Below are positions 26,302 through 33,813 of a stretch of 64,000 nucleotides of DNA, one piece after another. Below the pieces are notes generated by a model. It did not search any database and had not been told where the DNA came from. It worked only from the letters and a program-made list of their open reading frames with translations. Position 1 is the stretch's first letter, and each line of letters opens with the position of its first letter. The position numbers were made by a program, and so were the translations under genes. Source of the stretch: CAYNVQ01 sp964400735 (GTDB taxonomy: Bacteria; Acidobacteriota; Aminicenantia; Aminicenantales; Aminicenantaceae); the NCBI GenBank assembly GCA_964400735.1, contig CAYNVQ010000001.1, forward strand, positions 806,001 through 870,000, in the 5' to 3' direction.

Positions 26302-27195
26302 ATGAGAAAGAAATTTCAAGGAGTTTTTTCCGCATTGACCACCCCTTTCGATAAGGGACAAATTTCGTTGACGAAATTCAAAGAAAATATCTCGAAATAC
26401 AACAGCTTCGATCTGTCCGGATATGTGGTGGCAGGAAGCAGTGGAGAGGCGGCCTATCTTTCGGATGAAGAATCGGAAATCTTGGTTCGTGCTGCCAAAG
26501 AGGCTGCTTCGCCCGGGAAAACGATCATCGTAGGTACAGCACGGGAATCGACGACAGCCACGATCGCCTTCACCAACAGAATGGCGGGCGTGGGCGTGGA
26601 TGCTGCATTGATCCGGACGCCGAGTTACTTCAAACCTCAGATGACAATCGAAGCCCTAGAAACACATTATGTCTCTATCGCCGACCAGGTCTGTATTCCG
26701 GTGCTCCCCTACCACATCCCTCAGGTCACCGGCCTTACCATTGCACCTCAACTGGTAACCACCCTGGCCAGGCATCCCAACATTCCAGGGATAAAAGACA
26801 GCTCGGGCAACTTATCATTTTTGGGGGAAGTCATCCGGGACCTTCCTTCTGATTTCAGTTATCTTCTGGGGGCTGGCAGCGTGTTTTTTTTCGGTCTTAT
26901 GCTCGGAGCTTCCGGCGGAATCCTTCGCCTGGCCGATGCCGTTCCAAAACAATGTGCAAGACTTTACAGCCTTTTTAAGCAAAGGAAATGGAAGGAGGCC
27001 GTCCGGCTCCAGCTAGATCTCATTCCTCTTAACAATGCCATCATCCAAACCTATGGGATTCCCGGGGCCAAATACGCCATCGACCTGCTCGGTTTGCATG
27101 GAGGCCCACCTCGCTTGCCTCTCCTCCCTCTGGAAGAGAAGGGAAAAAAAGATATCGAAGGGATCTTGTCCAAATTGAAGGTTATCGACCTTTGA
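26302..27195 (+). CDS. DapA-family (dihydrodipicolinate synthase/N-acetylneuraminate lyase) aldolase
   Basis: A 297-residue TIM-barrel class I aldolase/synthase. The family marks are present: 'GVFSALTTPFD', the G-S-S-G-E loop (GTTGE in DapA), Tyr in 'PVLPYHIPQ' and the Schiff-base lysine in 'GIKDSSG'. The start ATG has GGAG at good spacing. The exact reaction is open: DapA proper, 4-hydroxy-2-oxoglutarate aldolase and related enzymes share these residues. The GSSGE instead of GTTGE and the lack of lysine-pathway neighbours favour a non-DapA aldolase, which is inference. Confidence 0.88.
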   Translation: MRKKFQGVFSALTTPFDKGQISLTKFKENISKYNSFDLSGYVVAGSSGEAAYLSDEESEILVRAAKEAASPGKTIIVGTARESTTATIAFTNRMAGVGVDAALIRTPSYFKPQMTIEALETHYVSIADQVCIPVLPYHIPQVTGLTIAPQLVTTLARHPNIPGIKDSSGNLSFLGEVIRDLPSDFSYLLGAGSVFFFGLMLGASGGILRLADAVPKQCARLYSLFKQRKWKEAVRLQLDLIPLNNAIIQTYGIPGAKYAIDLLGLHGGPPRLPLLPLEEKGKKDIEGILSKLKVIDL

Positions 27196-27228
27196 ATCGA
27201 GGCGATAAAATGGTGAACAGCAGCAGCT

Positions 27229-27243
27229 AAAAAAAGACCGTGC
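27229..27243 (-). terminator. Rho-independent stop of the SRP RNA
   Basis: The 3' strand of the terminal helix (GCACGGTC) runs directly into TTTTTTT on the minus strand. Confidence 0.6.
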
Positions 27244-27507
27244 ACCCGGCTCCGACTGAACTTTCCCCGCGTTATCCAGGCAGTTAGCTCAGGCAAGGCT
27301 GATCTGCCGCACAAGAGACCGCTCTGTTGCCGCTGCTACCTCCCGGTCCTGACGGGGTTCACAGAGAGCTCTTCGCGCAGGGCCCAAACCGTCAACACCA
27401 CTTACCTGAACACTGTCCGGAAAAAGGGCAGCCTCGGCAGGGGATTCAATCCCACTTTAGCGGATTGTGGGTTACAGGGCACCGCTAGCTCCCCATCTAG
27501 CACGGTC
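27236..27507 (-). ncRNA. ffs: Signal recognition particle RNA, large bacterial (Alu-domain) type
   Basis: About 272 nt on the minus strand. The 5' part (GTGCTAGATGGGGAG, GCGGTGCCCTGTAACC) matches the Alu domain of Bacillus subtilis scRNA. The domain IV hairpin (27325-27370) reads GTGAACCCCGTCAGG-ACC-GGGA-GGT-AGCAGCGG: the GNRA loop is GGGA rather than the common GGAA, with the asymmetric AGCAGC side intact. The 3' half repeats the scRNA block TTGCCTGAGCTAA...AATAACGC in similar form. The ends pair (GACCGTGC/GCACGGTC) and are followed by seven T residues (27235-27229), a Rho-independent stop. It forms the SRP with Ffh for co-translational membrane targeting. Confidence 0.96.
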
Positions 27508-27646
27508 AAATTATTCAGTAAAATGTTTGTTTAAAGTCTCTGTATCTGAAGATAATGGGCGCCTTTATTATAACAAAAAAAGCTTTGGTCGCACCAGCTT
27601 TTCAAAACCAGGGCGCCATCCTGTGCATCCTTCCTGATTACCGAAT

Positions 27647-28492
27647 CTAAAATTTATAGGCCAATCCCCCTCGGAGGATCAAGCCATTCCAGATCCCTGC
27701 TTCTGCCCTGATATGCAGATGAGGAATGATCTCTGCTCTTACGCCGAGGTTGATCTGGAGCAGAGGAAGGATATTGGGCAGATTGACGTCGGTGTCCTCC
27801 TCGGCCTCTTTTACGAGCCTTGAATCGGAATCCTCATACCTTTCTGTGCCGCCAGAATAATAGTATGTCCCGGCATACTCATAGCTCACATCCCCGTTCA
27901 AGGCAGCCACTCCAAACCCGAACACAAAATAGGGGGTCACGACCCATCCGGGCTTGAAATCCCACCTGAAACTGAGATTGGTGAACAAAGGATTCAGGTC
28001 GATGATGCCTAGAGCATCCATCTCCGCGTATGAACCGTCATCGTATCGAACTGTAACAGGCCCTTCCACCGTAGCTTTCATATGCATCTTTTCGATAGAG
28101 AGGCCCAAGCTGAACGAAGAGTATTTGCCTCCGGGATAAAACCTGAGTTCGAAGCCGTAATCCGCCCCAGAGGAGCCAAAGGCTAGCGTGTTTTCTTGTC
28201 TGATCAAGTTTATATTGTGGCCGGAATCGCTAATCTTTATCGTTATTTCATCGGCTATCTCATCGCTCAATTCATCTACAAGATCAGCCTCGAACAATCC
28301 TTTGAAAATGTCCATCGTCCAGTAGCCATAATGCATTTCTATCTCCAATTTGCCGGCTATTCCTTCGTCGAATACCAGTCGCGGGAGCTCCTCTTCCGGT
28401 TGATCTTGCTGGGAATAAACACTTTGCACGAAAACCAAAAAGACCATCACCAAAAAAATAAATGTCGATTTTTTACTATATTTCCGCGTCAT
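27647..28492 (-). CDS. Outer-membrane beta-barrel-like protein
   Basis: A 281-residue exported protein with a signal peptide (about 1-28, ending 'VYS-QQ'). The mature part alternates short amphipathic strands with turns ('FELRFYPGGKYSSFSLGLSIEK', 'WVVTPYFVFGFGVAALNGDVSYEYAG', 'INLGVRAEIIPHLHIRAEAGIW') and ends in 'GGLAYKF', with a terminal Phe as in outer-membrane barrels inserted by BamA. A small helical region lies near residues 50-85. No specific family is recognised; it could be a porin-like or structural barrel. Confidence 0.75.
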   Translation of the reverse strand: MTRKYSKKSTFIFLVMVFLVFVQSVYSQQDQPEEELPRLVFDEGIAGKLEIEMHYGYWTMDIFKGLFEADLVDELSDEIADEITIKISDSGHNINLIRQENTLAFGSSGADYGFELRFYPGGKYSSFSLGLSIEKMHMKATVEGPVTVRYDDGSYAEMDALGIIDLNPLFTNLSFRWDFKPGWVVTPYFVFGFGVAALNGDVSYEYAGTYYYSGGTERYEDSDSRLVKEAEEDTDVNLPNILPLLQINLGVRAEIIPHLHIRAEAGIWNGLILRGGLAYKF

Positions 28493-28945
28493 ATTAACCT
28501 CAGAAAAATCCTATATATTACTCCACCCTTTGTCAAACATTATTGACCCGAATGATTCATAAAAAAAGCAGGTGTCATTGGCCTATACTTCATTAACAGG
28601 ACATTGCAGTCAATTATTATGCCCAACTTTTTTGATTAACTCATCGCCTTTTCTATAAAAAACCCAGGCCAGATGCCAACTGTGTTCTCCAGGTGCTTAT
28701 TCATATTAGTCGCTTCACTCCAGGAATGGATGAGATATTCTCCTTTTCTTCCCAAACGGTGACATCTATCTCGCCGGCCCGCCAAACAGAAGGATAGGAG
28801 GACAGATATGTATGCGATCCACAGCCAAATGGATTCTCCACGATGGAAGGAGCAGAGCGAAGGCGGAGACAGTCCACGATAAGCTGGGAGCAGAGATATT
28901 TACGGAAAGCGCAGAAACTGCTATCATGGAAAAGGAGTTAAAAAA
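28493..28945. other. 453-base intergenic region, one possible small ORF
   Basis: Mostly AT-rich sequence without gene-like signals. Near its right end a strong AGGAGG (around 28795) precedes ATGs at 28808 (24 codons) and 28812 (55 codons, ending at 28979 inside the next gene). Neither product resembles a known family; the longer one would overlap the YugP start. I do not call either as a gene. Confidence 0.35.
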
Positions 28946-29635
28946 ATGTTTTTCTGGGACTATACGTTTTTTCTTCTGATACCTCCTTTGCTCCTGGCCC
29001 TTTATGCCCAGCAGAAGATAAAAAGCACGTACCGACATTACAGCCAGGTGGCTTCTTCTTCCCGAATATCAGGGGCAGAGGTGGCCAGGAGGATTCTGCA
29101 TTCCAGCGGGGCCGGAGAAGTGGAAATCGAAAGGGCCAAGGGAAAGCTCACCGACCATTACGACCCGAGAAAGAAAAAGCTTCGCCTCTCTGAAGGCGTC
29201 TACGACAGCGTATCCCTGGCTGCATTGGGAATCGCCGCTCATGAGAGCGGCCACGCCGTCCAGCACCACAACGGTTATTTCCCCCTCCACATCAGAAACG
29301 CCATCTATCCTATGGCCAATTTCGGTTCCAGCCTGGCATTTCCCCTTTTCTTTATCGGCTTTATCTTCAGCCGGCAGGGACCCAGCATCCTCATGGACAT
29401 CGGGATTTTGCTGTTCGCCGGAGCTGTGGTCTTCAGCGTTCTAACCCTACCCGTCGAGTTCAACGCGTCACGCCGCGCACTTGTTCTTCTCGATGAAGGG
29501 GGGTACCTGAGGGGGAAGGAACTGGATGGCGCCCGGAAGGTCCTCTCGGCAGCAGCTCTGACCTATGTGGCGGCAACGGCCATGGCCGCCATGCAGCTCC
29601 TCCGCATGTTCCTCCTTCGCGGATCCCGCAATTGA
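28946..29635 (+). CDS. YugP-type neutral zinc metallopeptidase (Zn_peptidase_2)
   Basis: A 229-residue membrane protein with a good ribosome site (AAAAGGAG). It starts with a membrane helix, then the family hallmarks 'SGAEVARRILHSSG', 'DHYDPRKKKLRLSEGVYDSVSLAALGIAAHESGHAVQH' (HExxH-type zinc site HESGH) and 'PMANFGSSLAFPLF'. The C-terminal half holds two or three further transmembrane segments with 'LPVEFNASRRALVLL', and ends in 'LTYVAATAMAAMQLLRMFLL'. Members are membrane-embedded zinc proteases of general bacterial distribution with poorly known substrates. Confidence 0.93.
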   Translation: MFFWDYTFFLLIPPLLLALYAQQKIKSTYRHYSQVASSSRISGAEVARRILHSSGAGEVEIERAKGKLTDHYDPRKKKLRLSEGVYDSVSLAALGIAAHESGHAVQHHNGYFPLHIRNAIYPMANFGSSLAFPLFFIGFIFSRQGPSILMDIGILLFAGAVVFSVLTLPVEFNASRRALVLLDEGGYLRGKELDGARKVLSAAALTYVAATAMAAMQLLRMFLLRGSRN

Positions 29636-29955
29636 TGTCTTTACTCCCACTCATACAATCTTTAGAGGTTGTCCCAAAGTGACAGGAATAACGTATAACT
29701 CTAAGGTACTGGGAAATATTTTCGCTCTAGTTTAGATTTTTAACTCCCTGGTATACCCTCTCACAACCGCCTACTTCTTTTTCCCCCGACAAGACGACAT
29801 CAGGTGATGGACTAAGCGAAGAGTTCCCTCAACGCCTGTTTACTCGGCAGAAAAAGAATATCTTTTCCCCAGCGTTAAATTTCTTGACAGCCTGCGCTGT
29901 TGAGTGATAGAAAAAAATCTTATTTTCTTCTAATTTCCTTATTATGGAGGGAGCT
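29636..29955. other. Intergenic region with a candidate promoter
   Basis: A consensus -35 TTGACA at 29884-29889 with GATAGA at 29906-29911 (16-bp spacer) is a candidate promoter for the following M14 gene. Around 29668 the sequence TTGTCCCAAAGTGACAGG resembles TTGTCCCAAAGCGACGGG near 56368, a possible remnant of a mobile-element end. No gene is visible. Confidence 0.4.
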
Positions 29956-32547
29956 ATGAAAAAAACAAAAATCCTGTCTATCGCGTTGGCTCTTTTGTTT
30001 CTGCCCGTAATGCTTCTTGCCCAGACTCCTCCCGAGGAGTTCTTGGGGCATAAAGTCGGGGCGGACCGCAAACTTGCCGACTACGGGCAAATCCAAGAAT
30101 ATTTCAAGAAACTCGACTCGGAATCGCCAAAAATCAAGGTCCTGACCTTCGGCGAATCGACCCTGGGCAAACCGATGATTTTAGCCGTGATCACTTCTGA
30201 AGAAAACATGGCCAACCTGGAAAAATACACAGAAATCACCAGAAGGCTCAGGGATGCCCGAGGCCTGACCCCTGAAGACGCCAGAGAGCTTGCCCGGCAA
30301 GGGAAGGTCATAGTTCTCATCACCTGCAACATTCATGCCACCGAAATTGCCGCCTCCCAGATGGCTATGGAGCTGGCCTACCTTTTGGTCACAGGGCAAA
30401 CCCCCTATGACGCCCAGAAAGTCCTACAGGATGTCATCGTACTCCTCTCCCCCACTATAAATCCCGACGGCCAGCAGATGGTCACCGACTGGTACCGGAA
30501 GTATGTGGGAACCGAGTATGAAGGCGGCCGCATGCCCTGGCTATACCATCACTATGCTGGCCATGATAACAACCGAGACTGGTTCATGTTCAACCTCAAA
30601 GAAACCCAGGCCGTCACCAAAGTCCTGTATCACGACTGGATTCCGCAGATCCACATCGACGAACACCAGATGGGATCCACCGGTGCGCGTCTCTTCGTCC
30701 CCCCCTTCATGGACCCACCCGTCCCGACAATCCATCCTCTTCTCTGGCGCAGCGTGGCCCTCTGCGGGACGAACATGGCCTATGACCTGCAAAAAAACGG
30801 ATACAGCGGTGTCGTTCACGGGCGAAGCTACACAGGATGGTGGATCGGAGCCTGCGATGACACATCCTGGCTCCACAACACCGTAGGGCTTCTCTCTGAA
30901 ATGGCATCCGCCCGCGTGGCCACACCGATTTATATCGATCCTACGGAACTCCCCCAATCCTATGTCGAAAAGCGCATGGAATTCCCCGATCCCTGGCCGG
31001 GCGGCTGGTGGAGGCTGAGAGATCTGGTGAATTACGAACTAACCCTTTCCTTGAGTCTGGTGGAAACGGCTTACCACCACAAGGAGGATTTTCTTTTCAA
31101 TTTCTACAAGATGTGCAAGGACGCCATCGAAATCCGAGAAGAAGGCCAGCCATTCGCTTTCGTCATCCCCAAAAAACAGCATGACTATCCGACCGCTCTC
31201 CGCCTGCTGGAAATATTGATGATGGGAGGTGTCGAGATTCACCAGGCTAAGGAGGATTTCGTCGCCGACGGTAAATTCTTTCCCTCGGGCTCCTTTGTGG
31301 TCCTGATGTCTCAACCCTACAGGCCCTATGCGCAGGCTCTACTCGAGAGACAAAAATATCCCGATATGCGGCAGTATCCCGGGGGTCCTCCTGAGCCTCC
31401 CTATGACAACGCCGGGTGGACCCTGCCCCTTCAGATGGGTGTCACTTGCGAGCAGATCGGACATGCTTTCGAGACCGATCTCGACAGGCTGGATTCCGTC
31501 GTCTATCCTGAGATTGACTCTCCCGATGAAACCGCCTCCTATTTCGTCCTGGACTCCCGCCTTAACGCTTCCTATTCTGTTGTTTTTGCCTTGATGAAAG
31601 GGAATGCTGAAATTTACCGTTCCAAAAAAGCGGTCCAAGGAGACGAATTCCAAGCAGCCCCCGGCAGCTTCATCATCAAAAATTCACCTGCAATGATGAA
31701 GTTGCTTCCAGCTTTGCTGCAAAAGTGGCACATTCATGCCTATCCCCTTCAAGACACGTCAGAAATCGGAAAATCCCGGCTCAAAAAATATCGGGTAGGG
31801 CTCTACCAGTCCTGGCGGTCGAATATGGATGAAGGTTGGACGCGCTATGTGCTGGATGACATGGAAATTCCCTATACAACTCTCCATAACAAAGACTTCA
31901 AGAAGGAAAACAACAAGCCCGCCAATCTTTTGGAAAAATTCGATGCCATCGTTTTCGCCGACGAGAATGCCGACATAATAAAAACCGGATCACCTGGCCC
32001 GTCCTCTCCCTATGCCAGGTATTTCTCGGGCTCTATGCCGCCCGAATATGAAGGAGGAATCGGTAAAGAAGGAGTGGAGGCCTTGAAGAAGTTCGTGGAA
32101 GGCGGAGGGATTCTGGTTACCCTTAATAATGCATGTGAACTGGTTTTCAAAGAGTTCACCCCGCCTGCTCAGAACGCTTTGGAGAGAGTCAGCCGCGAAC
32201 GATTTTTCTGCCCCACCTCAATCCTCAGGCTCAAAGTCGACAACGCAGCTCCTATAGGTTATGGACTGCCGGATGAAGTGGGGGCCATGTTCTCCCGAAG
32301 TCTGGCCATAAGGACGAGGGTTCCTTCGGGAGAATGGGACAGGACAGTGGTGGCAAGCTATGCTGAAGATGATGTACTGATGAGCGGATGGCTGCTCGGA
32401 GAAGATGTCATTGCCCGGAATGCCGCGGTGGTGGACCTGACCCACAAGCAAGGGCATATCGTTCTCATTGGCTTCCGATGCCAGCACAGGGCTCAGTCCC
32501 ACGGCGCCTATAAGTTCCTGTTCAACGCCCTGCTTTACCCTGAATGA
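29956..32547 (+). CDS. Secreted M14-family zinc carboxypeptidase-like protein
   Basis: An 863-residue exported protein. The start is ATG 29956, preceded by GGAGGGAG and opening a signal peptide ('MKKTKILSIALALLFLPVMLLAQ'); an ATG at 29944 is part of the ribosome site region. The M14 zinc motif HxxE is in 'CNIHATEIAASQMAMEL' (about residue 115), a substrate-binding Asn-Arg pair in 'GHDNNRDWFMFN', and the third zinc ligand probably in 'QIHIDEHQMGS'. The C-terminal third is a glutamine-amidotransferase-like or carbohydrate-binding-like extension ('LVTLNNACELVF', 'GFRCQHRAQSHGAYKFLFNALLY'). A homologue of nearly equal length is at 42814-45468. These long M14 proteins are typical of peptide-scavenging anaerobes; peptide specificity is unknown. 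Confidence 0.88.
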   Translation: MKKTKILSIALALLFLPVMLLAQTPPEEFLGHKVGADRKLADYGQIQEYFKKLDSESPKIKVLTFGESTLGKPMILAVITSEENMANLEKYTEITRRLRDARGLTPEDARELARQGKVIVLITCNIHATEIAASQMAMELAYLLVTGQTPYDAQKVLQDVIVLLSPTINPDGQQMVTDWYRKYVGTEYEGGRMPWLYHHYAGHDNNRDWFMFNLKETQAVTKVLYHDWIPQIHIDEHQMGSTGARLFVPPFMDPPVPTIHPLLWRSVALCGTNMAYDLQKNGYSGVVHGRSYTGWWIGACDDTSWLHNTVGLLSEMASARVATPIYIDPTELPQSYVEKRMEFPDPWPGGWWRLRDLVNYELTLSLSLVETAYHHKEDFLFNFYKMCKDAIEIREEGQPFAFVIPKKQHDYPTALRLLEILMMGGVEIHQAKEDFVADGKFFPSGSFVVLMSQPYRPYAQALLERQKYPDMRQYPGGPPEPPYDNAGWTLPLQMGVTCEQIGHAFETDLDRLDSVVYPEIDSPDETASYFVLDSRLNASYSVVFALMKGNAEIYRSKKAVQGDEFQAAPGSFIIKNSPAMMKLLPALLQKWHIHAYPLQDTSEIGKSRLKKYRVGLYQSWRSNMDEGWTRYVLDDMEIPYTTLHNKDFKKENNKPANLLEKFDAIVFADENADIIKTGSPGPSSPYARYFSGSMPPEYEGGIGKEGVEALKKFVEGGGILVTLNNACELVFKEFTPPAQNALERVSRERFFCPTSILRLKVDNAAPIGYGLPDEVGAMFSRSLAIRTRVPSGEWDRTVVASYAEDDVLMSGWLLGEDVIARNAAVVDLTHKQGHIVLIGFRCQHRAQSHGAYKFLFNALLYPE

Positions 32548-32553
32548 GAATAA

Positions 32554-32895
32554 GGGGACACTCCTTTAAGTACCACCCTATCCCTTAGGGACGTGCCTCC
32601 AGGCAGCATCCTCTCTCGTTTTCCAAGAAAAGGATGGTGGGAAGAAGGGAACACATTCCTCCAAGTCCGCCCTTCTCATCAGGGACATTCTTCTGGGTAC
32701 CACTCTGTCTTTTGGTCTAGAAAAAATCTAATTGGAGACTGTCTCAACAAGTCACACTACGCATTTTGTTTGCCTATCTATGTTCCCTTTTTTCTTGATC
32801 TGCGATCGAGATCCTTTTTCTAGGACAAACCAGCGCTTGAAGGAACGGCCCCTCGTGTTTGACATGAATAGGGTGGTACCTAAAGGAGCGTCCCC
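32554..32895 (+). mobile_element. MITE-like element with terminal inverted repeats
   Basis: The left end GGGGACACTCCTTTAAGTACCACCCTATC (32554-32582) and the inverted right end GGGGACGCTCCTTTAGGTACCACCCTATT (32895-32868) match in about 25 of 28 positions. The 342 bp between contain further degenerate copies (GGGACATTCTTCTGGGTACCACTCTGTC near 32678) but no transposase or other gene. It inserts between the M14 stop (32547) and the ArsR promoter. Confidence 0.7.
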
Positions 32896-32901
32896 ATCCG
32901 G

Positions 32902-32930
32902 TTGAAATTACAAATTCTGAATATTATAAT
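32902..32930 (+). promoter_or_regulatory. Promoter of the ArsR-DsrE operon
   Basis: TTGAAA (32902-32907), 17-bp spacer, perfect TATAAT (32925-32930), starting 7 bp after the MITE-like element. The ribosome site AAGGTGG follows before the ATG at 32958. Confidence 0.7.
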
Positions 32931-32957
32931 AATTACACAAAGATATAAGGTGGAAAG

Positions 32958-33296
32958 ATGGAAAAAAAAGAATTTTATTTTCTTCATTCCGACGTGTGCA
33001 AGACACTGGCCAATCCAAAAAGACAGGAAATCCTGGACAGCCTTCGCCAAAAGGAAATGACGGTCAACGAGCTAGTAAAAAAAACCGGAATATCCCAGGC
33101 CAACGTTTCCCAGCATCTAGCTATTCTGAGGGCCAAGGGCATCGTCTCCACTCGACGGGATGGGATCAATGTTTATTACGCTCTTGCCAGCAACAAGATC
33201 ATCCAGGCCTTCGACCTGATCAGCGAAGTCCTTCAAGACTCCTTGAGTGCCCAGAGCCGAACTGTCAAATCAGCCTTGGGAAGGAAGAAAGATTGA
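32958..33296 (+). CDS. ArsR/SmtB-family transcriptional regulator
   Basis: A 112-residue winged-helix protein. 'SDVCKTLANPKRQEILDSLRQKEMTVNELVKKTGISQANVSQHLAILRAKGIVSTRRDGINVYYALAS' is a complete ArsR-type HTH and wing. A single cysteine (Cys14 in 'DVCK') is present; the CxC metal site in the recognition helix of metal sensors is absent, so metal sensing is doubtful and a sulfur or redox signal is more likely. It is followed 15 bp later by a DsrE-like gene, a common pairing for regulation of sulfur-relay genes. Confidence 0.92.
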   Translation: MEKKEFYFLHSDVCKTLANPKRQEILDSLRQKEMTVNELVKKTGISQANVSQHLAILRAKGIVSTRRDGINVYYALASNKIIQAFDLISEVLQDSLSAQSRTVKSALGRKKD

Positions 33297-33311
33297 GAGA
33301 TGTGAAGATCG

Positions 33312-33794
33312 ATGGAAGAACAAAAAAAGAAAAAACTCGCCATGGTCATCTTCAGCGGAGAGATGGACAAGCTGTTTGCCGCCTTTTCCATCGCCACTGG
33401 GGCGGCCGCCTCCAACATGGATGTCACCATGTTTTTCACTTTCTGGGGACTCCGTGCCCTGAAGAAAAAAAAGTGGACCGGGAAAAGCCTCTTTGGCCGC
33501 CTGTTAGGGCTTTTTTATGGCGGAGATATCAGCCGCTCCTCCCCTAGCAAATTCAGCTTCGGAGGTATCGGCCGTTGGATGTTCAAGAAGATGATGAAGG
33601 CCAAACGCGTGCCTACTCTGGTTGAGATGCGAAAGATGGCCATCGACCTCGGAGTGAAATTCTATGGCTGCCAAATGAGCATGGAAGTCATGGAGATACC
33701 CAAGGAGAATATGATCGACGAGGTAGCCCAGTGCGTGGGCGTCGCCACCTTCCTCGAACAGGCTCAGCAGGCCGACGTCACCCTTTTTGTCTAA
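33312..33794 (+). CDS. DsrE/DsrF/DrsH-like sulfur-relay family protein
   Basis: A 160-residue protein of the DrsE_2 type: 'KLAMVIFSGEMDKLFAAFSIATGAAASNMDVTMFFTFWGLRAL' at the N-terminus and the conserved cysteine in 'GVKFYGCQMSMEVM' (about residue 119), the residue that carries persulfide in related proteins. It ends in 'ATFLEQAQQADVTLFV'. It forms an operon with an ArsR regulator. Members occur with rhodanese and TusA proteins, none of which is visible here. Role in persulfide transfer or membrane association is inferred. Confidence 0.9.
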   Translation: MEEQKKKKLAMVIFSGEMDKLFAAFSIATGAAASNMDVTMFFTFWGLRALKKKKWTGKSLFGRLLGLFYGGDISRSSPSKFSFGGIGRWMFKKMMKAKRVPTLVEMRKMAIDLGVKFYGCQMSMEVMEIPKENMIDEVAQCVGVATFLEQAQQADVTLFV

Positions 33795-33813
33795 AAAAGA
33801 AAACTATCCTCTC

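Noticed and set aside
28812..28979. A 55-codon plus-strand ORF behind a perfect AGGAGG
   Set aside because: It runs into the YugP gene and its product has no family; the AGGAGG could be chance. Kept only as a remark in the intergenic entry.
29660..29700. TTGTCCCAAAG-type sequence resembling insertion-sequence ends, also near 56368
   Set aside because: No transposase or second terminus is nearby; two similar 20-mers could be chance or decayed remnants.
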